Source: a virus
IMG/VR virus record: IMGVR_UViG_3300042516_001040
Span: 1 to 43,598 of that record
Direction: 5' to 3' (one strand)
Length of the DNA stretch: 43,598 nucleotides
Positions 33,898 to 40,635 of the stretch are shown piece after piece. The position numbers were made by a program, and so were the translations under genes. The notes beneath the pieces were generated by a model, which saw only the letters and a program-made list of their open reading frames with translations, had not been told where the DNA came from and did no database searches. Position 1 is the stretch's first letter. The number at the start of each line of letters is the position of its first letter.

Positions 33898-36774
33898 ATG
33901 TTTACTGATCAAGGTTTTTCATATACAGGAAGTCAAGACTTCGATATTAACAATATCAATCTTGGGCCATCACAAGTAGCTTTGTTTGATTCATTAACAG
34001 GTATTGGAGGTATTGACTTTATGCCTTATGATGGATCTACCGTAACCGCGTATACAGGGGCAATCAATACAGACCCATCATTGAAGAACTTTGAGCCATC
34101 ACTAAACAATAAACTATATTATTTAGTTACCAATGAAATATACGATGAGACTCAGAAAGACCTAATGATTTCATTAGCGACAGCTGTTCCTGTAGCATTG
34201 GTTGGTGGAAGGTATGAAGGAACGTTTGTATTCAGCAACCCAAATGATTACGACAACCTTTACTTGATATGGGACTATCAAGATAACTTAAATTCAGTAA
34301 CAGCTTCCTATGTCGGTAACGCTGCCACTAAATATATTAGCATTGACTTCACATCTGATAGAGGTATTGCAGGAGTTGACTACCAAACAGTAAGTGATCC
34401 GTGCAGGTATGTGCTTGAGTATAACAATGAAACATTATTTGATACAGGGTATATAGGACTTAATACAACAGCAAATGTATCCAATCTTTTGGCGGCAGGA
34501 ATACCTCAGGATGAGATAAAACTAGTGTTTCCTTACGATGGGTTAGTAGATAATGGAACTGGGCATTTGCTATTCAAAAAAGTGTTGGCAAATCCTAATG
34601 CAGTACTTACGGTATATTCTCCATTAAATAGTACTTCGTATATTTTAAACAGGGTATTACCATATCTTAATACGTTCTATATTGACACTACAGATGGTGA
34701 TATATCCACTGTATGTGGACAAACAGCAACCACACAATATTGGCATAATGGCTCAGGTACATATCCTATAACTGGAGATACAATATACATTGATGGATCG
34801 GGAGATGATCCATACAATGGAAATAATGCTTATCATTTAGTTAGTCAAACATCAATGATGTCTCCACCTATAAGTGGAGGTACATATGCATTTATAAATA
34901 CAAATGGATTAGTGCTACAGCATGGATCGTGTGATTGTAATGAGGCAGCTGTTCCATTTATTTATCAGGATGATATCCATCTAACTGAAGGAGATTCAAT
35001 CAACCTATATCTACAGGCATCAGGTAATCCTACTAGCTGGCAGATAAGCACATCATGTAGAACATATGAGATAACAGGTGGGACAAGAGGAACACTATGG
35101 TCATATACTGATTGCTACGGAAATAGTCAGAGTATAACTGTAGGTGTAGATAATGTACCGGTCTATGTGTGCTCTACTGGAGCACCAACTATAGTTGTTG
35201 GAGATGGTACGGACAGTGTTTATAATGACATATGTCCTGAGTTCTTACTTCCTAAAGGCCTAACGTTCTCATCAGAAACAGGAAACATTACAGGTGTTCC
35301 GGAAGAGTCATGCACATTTCCACTAAGAATAGAGGCTACAAACTGTGCTGGAACAAGCTCATCTAAGGATATAAGCATTGTTATTACCACAGGAATTAAG
35401 CTAACGCCATTCGCTATCGATGTGGAGAACTTCGGAGATACCGGAGATGCTGCGTGTGCTGTGTCACCAATCTATAGTCTGTTGTACCACAACGGACAGG
35501 GACGTGTTCCAGATGTTAATGACACCATATATACAGATGCTACGGCACAAATAAAATTCATGGGTGGTGGACAATGGTATCATATAGATCACTCTACGTA
35601 TTCAATCAAGATATGTGAGACAGGAAACGTATGCGAGAAGAACGAATGTCCTGTATCTACTACAACAACAACATCAACTACTACCACGACTACTACAACT
35701 ACTCTTCCAACTGGAGATTGGTTTGATGCAGCACTATGTACTGATCCAACAGTTAAAGGTATTTTATTTGATTCAACTACATTTGGTATTGTTGCAGGTG
35801 ATTATGTTAAGACAAACGATGGTAACTGTTGGCAAATAGCATCAGTTACTACAGCAACGTTCCCATACCAAACGATTGAGAACCCTGTCAACCTTTATAT
35901 TGACTGCAACGATTGTCTTGGAATAACAACAACAACCACTACAACAACAACTACAACCATTCCAACATATGGATCATTTAATATGGATCCTAACCAATAC
36001 ACATCGGCATACGATGCGTGTAGCAATACAGGAGGGCCATATACACTGTACTATCACAATGGAGTGTCCTCGTTACCATCTATAGGTGACTTCGTATACT
36101 TTGACTCACTAGGTTTAAACCCTGTGATTGGTGATGGATATTGGTACAACGTTCCAACGATGGGTGGTGACCTAGCTATTCAAATCGCATCTACCGGACA
36201 AGTATTAAATGTATTGTCGTGTTCAACAACAACTACAAGTACAACTACTACAACAACACCAACTAATTATTACCTTGCTAGAATATGTGGTTCAGCTGGT
36301 CCTAACGTAACGATAGGGCATCAGTCTATATCTACTCTAAGTAATGGCACAGTAGTTAAGTGTGACGATGGTAACTGCTATACGATACAGAACACAGGCT
36401 CATTCGCTCCATCTGTACCAATGATATTGTTTACGTATCCTAACTGCTTCGCGTGTACAGGCATTACTACAACAACAACGACAACATCTACAACAACAAC
36501 TACGACAACGTCTAGTACGACTACAACTACGACTACAACGCTTCCTCCATTGACAAACATATTCATGAGGTTTGGAACAGTAGAGGCAGTATGTAACGGA
36601 AACATTGGTCAGTACTACGTTGATGCGCCTGTGGGGATTAGCGGAAACAACATATACAAATTGTTGTTCGGAAATTATGTTCTTGCAAATGCAGGATATT
36701 ACAGACAAATTAATAGCTTTGTTGCTTACGAGTGGGACGGCACTGACTGGACCGGTAATTCAATAGGATGCTAA
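33898..36774 (+). CDS. Modular adhesin with four poly-threonine linkers, 958 aa
   Basis: N-terminal about 250 residues are beta-rich virion-docking domains (SQVALFDSLTGIGGIDFM, ISIDFTSDRGIAGVD). Then come Cys-containing modules of the type YHNG-x3-P-x-x-GD-x-I/VY-x-D at roughly 280, 515 and 705. An Ig-like/He_PIG segment (LPKGLTFSSETGNITGVPEE) lies near 460. Further modules are separated by Thr tracts at residues 587-602, 677-687, 777-787 and 857-881. Modules after the first and third tracts are homologous (YVKTNDGNCWQI versus VVKCDDGNCYTI, each ending in a CLGI/CTGI-type end). Such tracts resemble mucin-like, O-glycosylatable linkers. Likely a tail adhesin. Its stop overlaps the glycosyltransferase-like gene by 7 bp. 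Confidence 0.82.
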   Translation: MFTDQGFSYTGSQDFDINNINLGPSQVALFDSLTGIGGIDFMPYDGSTVTAYTGAINTDPSLKNFEPSLNNKLYYLVTNEIYDETQKDLMISLATAVPVALVGGRYEGTFVFSNPNDYDNLYLIWDYQDNLNSVTASYVGNAATKYISIDFTSDRGIAGVDYQTVSDPCRYVLEYNNETLFDTGYIGLNTTANVSNLLAAGIPQDEIKLVFPYDGLVDNGTGHLLFKKVLANPNAVLTVYSPLNSTSYILNRVLPYLNTFYIDTTDGDISTVCGQTATTQYWHNGSGTYPITGDTIYIDGSGDDPYNGNNAYHLVSQTSMMSPPISGGTYAFINTNGLVLQHGSCDCNEAAVPFIYQDDIHLTEGDSINLYLQASGNPTSWQISTSCRTYEITGGTRGTLWSYTDCYGNSQSITVGVDNVPVYVCSTGAPTIVVGDGTDSVYNDICPEFLLPKGLTFSSETGNITGVPEESCTFPLRIEATNCAGTSSSKDISIVITTGIKLTPFAIDVENFGDTGDAACAVSPIYSLLYHNGQGRVPDVNDTIYTDATAQIKFMGGGQWYHIDHSTYSIKICETGNVCEKNECPVSTTTTTSTTTTTTTTTLPTGDWFDAALCTDPTVKGILFDSTTFGIVAGDYVKTNDGNCWQIASVTTATFPYQTIENPVNLYIDCNDCLGITTTTTTTTTTTIPTYGSFNMDPNQYTSAYDACSNTGGPYTLYYHNGVSSLPSIGDFVYFDSLGLNPVIGDGYWYNVPTMGGDLAIQIASTGQVLNVLSCSTTTTSTTTTTTPTNYYLARICGSAGPNVTIGHQSISTLSNGTVVKCDDGNCYTIQNTGSFAPSVPMILFTYPNCFACTGITTTTTTTSTTTTTTTSSTTTTTTTTLPPLTNIFMRFGTVEAVCNGNIGQYYVDAPVGISGNNIYKLLFGNYVLANAGYYRQINSFVAYEWDGTDWTGNSIGC
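35656..35703 (+). repeat. Poly-Thr linker 1 (residues 587-602)
   Basis: Sixteen Thr/Ser codons. ACA, ACT, ACC and ACG are mixed, so the tract is kept at protein level while avoiding pure DNA repeats. Confidence 0.85.
35926..35958 (+). repeat. Poly-Thr linker 2 (residues 677-687)
   Basis: Eleven consecutive Thr codons, mixed ACA/ACT/ACC, between module 1 and module 2 of the adhesin. Confidence 0.85.
36226..36258 (+). repeat. Poly-Thr linker 3 (residues 777-787)
   Basis: Eleven codons, ten Thr and one Ser, between modules 2 and 3. Confidence 0.85.
36466..36540 (+). repeat. Poly-Thr/Ser linker 4 (residues 857-881)
   Basis: 25 Thr/Ser codons, the longest tract, using ACA, ACT and ACG with TCT and AGT for Ser, before the C-terminal module. 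Confidence 0.85.
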
Positions 36775-37682
36775 AACTTATTTCAGCTCAACCTGCTATA
36801 GACTATTACGCTTGGCAGGTTGAAGTATACCTCCACAACTTCCTATCGCTAGGATACAAGGAAGAAGATATTCATGTGGTTGCAGGACACCTTGAAGATA
36901 TACCAGAGTCTTGGTATAAATTAAAGGCAAAGTTCCCTAATATAGGAATATACTTCTACCAAGATACAATGGGAGAGTGCAACTATCCTCCTGCAATACA
37001 GGCACATATACTAGAGAAGCACTTCAGACAGCACGCATATCTTAAGGACTGCGCTGTATTCTTCCACGACTGCGACTTCATATTTACTAGGTATTTCGAC
37101 TTCGCCCCATTTCTAAAAGACGATAAGTGGTACTTCAGTGATACTATCAGCTACATTGGAGCTAACTACATTAAGAGCAAGGATGAGTCTATCCTTGATG
37201 GTATGTGCCAAATAATAGGCATAGATAAGTCAGTAGTTGAGGCCAATCAGAATAACTCCGGTGGAGCGCAGAAGTTAATGAAGAACATTGATGCATCCTA
37301 TTGGAACGAAGTATATAAAGGATGTAGAGACCTGTATTCATACCTAAAGTCAGTAACGCATCTGAAGAAGGAAGGTGATCCATACGGCATACAATCGTGG
37401 ACAGCGAGTATGTGGGCAGAGTTATGGATAGCATGGAGAAGGGGGCATGAGGTTGTTGTGCCTAGGGAGTTTGACTTCTGTTGGGCTACGTGTCCATCTG
37501 AGAGATGGGACTACGTGCATTTCTTCCACAATGCCGGAGTGCCTAATGCATCGCAGGGTATGTTCTTTAAGGCTGCATATATTGACAAGTTTCCATTCAA
37601 GGAAACATTAGATATTAACAAAAGCAGATGCTCTCATATGTACTATAAAGCTATGAAGTCTGTGGATAGTTGTTTGGTATAA
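36768..37682 (+). CDS. Glycosyltransferase-like protein (GT-A type, DCD motif), 304 aa
   Basis: Opens MLKLISAQPAIDYYAWQVEV, then LHNFLSLGYKEEDIHVVAGH. It has FFHDCDFIF with D101-x-D103, the place and form of the DxD nucleotide-sugar/metal motif of GT-A transferases. Further features are QAHILEKHF, SWTASMWAELWIAWRRGHEV and a C-terminal HFFHNAGVPN segment. I recognise this family from Bacteroidota phages as uncharacterised or glycosyltransferase. It starts inside the adhesin gene's stop (7-bp overlap) and so is coupled to it, suggesting it modifies the adhesin's Thr tracts. Cytoplasmic; no membrane helix. The donor and acceptor are unknown; a GT call is from motifs only. Confidence 0.68.
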   Translation: MLKLISAQPAIDYYAWQVEVYLHNFLSLGYKEEDIHVVAGHLEDIPESWYKLKAKFPNIGIYFYQDTMGECNYPPAIQAHILEKHFRQHAYLKDCAVFFHDCDFIFTRYFDFAPFLKDDKWYFSDTISYIGANYIKSKDESILDGMCQIIGIDKSVVEANQNNSGGAQKLMKNIDASYWNEVYKGCRDLYSYLKSVTHLKKEGDPYGIQSWTASMWAELWIAWRRGHEVVVPREFDFCWATCPSERWDYVHFFHNAGVPNASQGMFFKAAYIDKFPFKETLDINKSRCSHMYYKAMKSVDSCLV

Positions 37683-37688
37683 ATTCAT

Positions 37689-37696
37689 TACCTTTG
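37689..37696 (+). promoter_or_regulatory. Promoter -7 box TACCTTTG, leaderless type
   Basis: TACCTTTG then CACT and the ATG at 37701 (4-nt spacer). TTG at 37670 is 16 nt upstream, shorter than the usual -33 spacing. Confidence 0.58.
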
Positions 37697-37700
37697 CACT

Positions 37701-38432
37701 ATGCCAAATCCTAATACATTAACGTATTCTCCATCTTCTAACGGCTGGACTTCGTTCTGGAGTTACAACCCAGATTGGATGTTGGGATTGAATAGTTCGT
37801 TCTATACGTGGAAGTTAGGTGAGTTGTATAAGCACGACTCTAATAACATTCGTAATAGTTTTTATGGCAGTAGTTATTCTTCTAAAATAACAACTGTCTT
37901 CAATCAAGAACCTACGCAGAACAAAGTCTTTAAGACATTGGATCTAGAGAGTACACATCCTTGGAGTGCTACATTTACTACAGACTTAAGTAATGGATAT
38001 AATGACTCTAGTTACTTCGTTGAGAAAGAAGGTTCATGGATGACATATATTCATAGCCTTGCAGGAACTAATGATAACCATGAGCTATACACACAAGGTA
38101 TTGGTCAAGTAGTTTCGTTAACTCCTCCAAATACTATCGTATTTAATTCAGTTGATAGTAACATTAGCGTAGGAGATCAGCTGTATATATTCGATACAGT
38201 ATTAAGCACATTAACACTAATTGGCTCGGTTACAGGCAGAACAGACACTACTGTTTCATATTCTGTTATTTTGTCTCCTGCCGTTGGTAATAACATAGTA
38301 TACATTAAGAACAACTTAGCTGAGTCTTTTGGACTTAGAGGATATTATATGCAGGTAGAGTTATCTATACTTGAGGGTAATCCTGTTGAGTTGTTTGAGG
38401 TATCGTCATCAGTATTTAAAAGTTACCCTTAA
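37701..38432 (+). CDS. Structural (tail/virion) protein, 243 aa
   Basis: SNGWTSFWSYNPDWMLGLNS, then FYTWKLGELYKHDSNNIRNS, FYGSSYSSKITTVFNQEPTQ, NKVFKTLDLEST. The G-W-T-S-F-x-S-Y-x-P-x-x-M-x-G-x-N order is familiar from virion proteins of Bacteroidota phages. Beta-rich C-terminal part (FNSVDSNISVGDQLYIFDTV). Probably a tail or baseplate-type component that works with the adhesin. It heads a new leaderless transcript that continues through the internal virion genes. Confidence 0.76.
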   Translation: MPNPNTLTYSPSSNGWTSFWSYNPDWMLGLNSSFYTWKLGELYKHDSNNIRNSFYGSSYSSKITTVFNQEPTQNKVFKTLDLESTHPWSATFTTDLSNGYNDSSYFVEKEGSWMTYIHSLAGTNDNHELYTQGIGQVVSLTPPNTIVFNSVDSNISVGDQLYIFDTVLSTLTLIGSVTGRTDTTVSYSVILSPAVGNNIVYIKNNLAESFGLRGYYMQVELSILEGNPVELFEVSSSVFKSYP

Positions 38433-38443
38433 AAAATAGAAAT

Positions 38444-39076
38444 ATGCCAGCAATAGCAGGAGCAATAACAGGTTTAGCTACATCTTTATTAGGAACCGGA
38501 ATGAGCATAGCTCAGATGGTTAAGGCTAATAAAGAAAAGAAGGCAGCACAGAATGCGGCTTTGGCAGCTAAGAAAAGAATCGAAGGTATTTCTTCAGAGA
38601 ACCCATTCGCAGCGGTACAAGTACCTATGCAGGGATATAACATGGCAATGGATGCGATAAGAAGCCAAGCAGCCCAAGGTCTTCAAGCAGCGCAGGGTGC
38701 AGGAGCTGAAGGAGTTATTGGTGCAATACCAGGACTTACTCAAGCTACTACAGGTGCTGCACTAGAGACAGGAGCGCAAGCGGCTGAGGCACAGTATCAG
38801 TTGAAGCGTGATCAAGCAGCTATTCAAGAAGAAATGAATAAGCGTAAGGAAGAACGTCTTGGTGAGTTGTATTCTGATGAACTTACAGGGGCACAAACAG
38901 CTGCTGCTACTGCACAGGTGAATAAGAATCAAGCTATTTCAGGTATGTTTGGAAGTATTGGTAGTGGACTATCAGCAGGACTTGGAGCTGCTCCTTTGTT
39001 TGCTAAAGATGATACTAAGAGAGCAGAACTAGAAAAATTATTTGGTACTCAATACACAAGTCCTGGAGAGAACTAA
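38444..39076 (+). CDS. Ala/Gln-rich internal virion protein, 210 aa
   Basis: Hydrophobic N-terminal segment (AGAITGLATSLLGTGMSIAQMV), KANKEKKAAQNAALAAKKR, then Ala/Gln/Gly-rich helices (AAQGLQAAQGAGAEGVIGAI, TGAALETGAQAAEAQYQLKR), and GSIGSGLSAGLGAAPLF. This composition is that of ejected internal proteins of podoviruses, such as the pilot/internal virion protein of T7 or P22. It would be ejected to help form the channel across the cell envelope. No lytic motif. The gene lies between the 243-aa and 508-aa proteins, 11 bp apart on each side. Confidence 0.75.
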   Translation: MPAIAGAITGLATSLLGTGMSIAQMVKANKEKKAAQNAALAAKKRIEGISSENPFAAVQVPMQGYNMAMDAIRSQAAQGLQAAQGAGAEGVIGAIPGLTQATTGAALETGAQAAEAQYQLKRDQAAIQEEMNKRKEERLGELYSDELTGAQTAAATAQVNKNQAISGMFGSIGSGLSAGLGAAPLFAKDDTKRAELEKLFGTQYTSPGEN

Positions 39077-39087
39077 ATTAAAACATT

Positions 39088-40614
39088 ATGGCAGAAATTA
39101 CATACGCTGGATACGTTCCTACATCAAGACCTGACTATAGCGCATTGTCTAATGATCTCGCTGAGAAGATTTATGGCGTATTAGACAAGCGTCAAGAAAG
39201 AAGGGAAAAACTTGATGAGATAGAGCAGGCCAATCAAAAGTTATTAAACTCTTGGATGCCTGGTAAAAATCAGACATCAAACGACTTCATATTGAGGGGA
39301 ATTGATAATATGCGTAAAGATGCACTTCAATGGAACAAAGATTTAAAGGCAGGAAAGATGACAGAATCTGAATACGTTCGTAGAAATCGTAATCTTGAAG
39401 AGGCATATCAGATGCTTACCAATGTATTCAAAAGCCGAGACGAAAGAGTAGATGTTGTTACACAACGTCAACAACCAGATGAAAATGGTAATGTAGCAGC
39501 TCCGGATTATGAAATGAGTTTTTTATTAAAGGATTTTGGAGATGCTGTATCAATGAAAAACAAACAGCTTAAGACAGATGGTAATGGAGGTTTGTATATT
39601 GCTGAAGTTGATCCTAATACAGGTTTAGTTACTAATCAAATTATGGATGTTAGAGCATTGTCAAATCCTGATAACCTAACAGGAATTAAAGTTGACTTAC
39701 CATCTGCAATAGAAGATGCAACTGAGAATTGGAGTCCTGATTTTCTTTGGAAAGATTTAGGTTTAAAAGGAGAAGAAAATATTGAAACAATTAAGCAAAA
39801 AGAAGGGTATCAACAATTACTTTCTAGAACTGTAAATTCAATTGCATCAGATAATAATCCAAGAGCGCAAGTTAGTATACTTACAGACAATGGGGTGTTC
39901 AATCCAGAAAATGGTTTTGAACCTGGAGATATACATGAATATGTTAAGAGTACTGAAGAATATGATCAAGCTTTACAGCAAAAAATAGATGAGGAGTTAC
40001 AAACACTTAAAGATGCTGGTAAGACAGGAGAAGAGCTTAAGGTTTCACCTGAAAGGATGAAAAAGCTTCAAGATCTTATTATAATGTGGTCTCCAAATGA
40101 AGAAGGTGCATGGATGCCTCAGCTTACTGATGAACAAAGAAGATTAGCTAAGGATGCTGTAAAAAATCAGATTGATTTTAGCTTTAGCGAAAAAGTTACC
40201 GGAACACCAATGCAGCCTTCTATAAGAAATACAGGAGATGGTGGTGGAAATAGAGGGCCATCAGAAGACAAGAAAGAAAAGCCTATTACTAAGTATGAGC
40301 AAATGGTAAATGCTTGGCAAAAAGCTGATTTTAATGCACTAAATGGGTTAATGTCTGGTTCAAAGTATACAATTGGTTTAGGTCCAAATGGCAAAGGATA
40401 TGCTGTTTATGAAACTGTAAGCGGACGACCAAAACTTAGATATATGAATCCAAACGGGGATCTAGACTCTGGTTATTTAAAATACTTTTTTGGAAGTAGT
40501 CCTGGAGGCTTAACAGAAGGACAACGACAACAAAATGTATATAGGTCTAGGACATACGGTGGAAATGCTGCACCTTCTAAACCAACTAACGTAGGTAAAG
40601 CTCCTAGAGGATAA
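39088..40614 (+). CDS. Putative internal virion protein, 508 aa
   Basis: Helical, charged protein (SRPDYSALSNDLAEKIYGVL, DKRQERREKLDEIEQANQKL, ENPDIDN-type loops), an acidic centre (YDQALQQKIDEELQTLKDAG), and a C-terminal low-complexity end (GGLTEGQRQQNVYRSRTYGG, GKAPRG). Not recognised as an enzyme. It follows the Ala-rich ejected protein and precedes the giant protein, so it fits the internal virion set. Base composition becomes more AT-rich from about 39,480 to 40,560, as in the partner genes, hinting at a swapped region. Confidence 0.7.
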   Translation: MAEITYAGYVPTSRPDYSALSNDLAEKIYGVLDKRQERREKLDEIEQANQKLLNSWMPGKNQTSNDFILRGIDNMRKDALQWNKDLKAGKMTESEYVRRNRNLEEAYQMLTNVFKSRDERVDVVTQRQQPDENGNVAAPDYEMSFLLKDFGDAVSMKNKQLKTDGNGGLYIAEVDPNTGLVTNQIMDVRALSNPDNLTGIKVDLPSAIEDATENWSPDFLWKDLGLKGEENIETIKQKEGYQQLLSRTVNSIASDNNPRAQVSILTDNGVFNPENGFEPGDIHEYVKSTEEYDQALQQKIDEELQTLKDAGKTGEELKVSPERMKKLQDLIIMWSPNEEGAWMPQLTDEQRRLAKDAVKNQIDFSFSEKVTGTPMQPSIRNTGDGGGNRGPSEDKKEKPITKYEQMVNAWQKADFNALNGLMSGSKYTIGLGPNGKGYAVYETVSGRPKLRYMNPNGDLDSGYLKYFFGSSPGGLTEGQRQQNVYRSRTYGGNAAPSKPTNVGKAPRG

Positions 40615-40635
40615 TAACACATAAAATTATATACT

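Noticed and set aside
35656-36540. CRISPR array in the repeated ACN DNA
   Set aside because: Repeats are in-frame Thr codons with variable length and codon use, no uniform repeat-spacer structure, and no cas genes in the window.
36378-36708. Minus-strand Val/Cys-rich frames opposite the poly-Thr tracts
   Set aside because: They are simply the complement of ACN codons and have no independent support.
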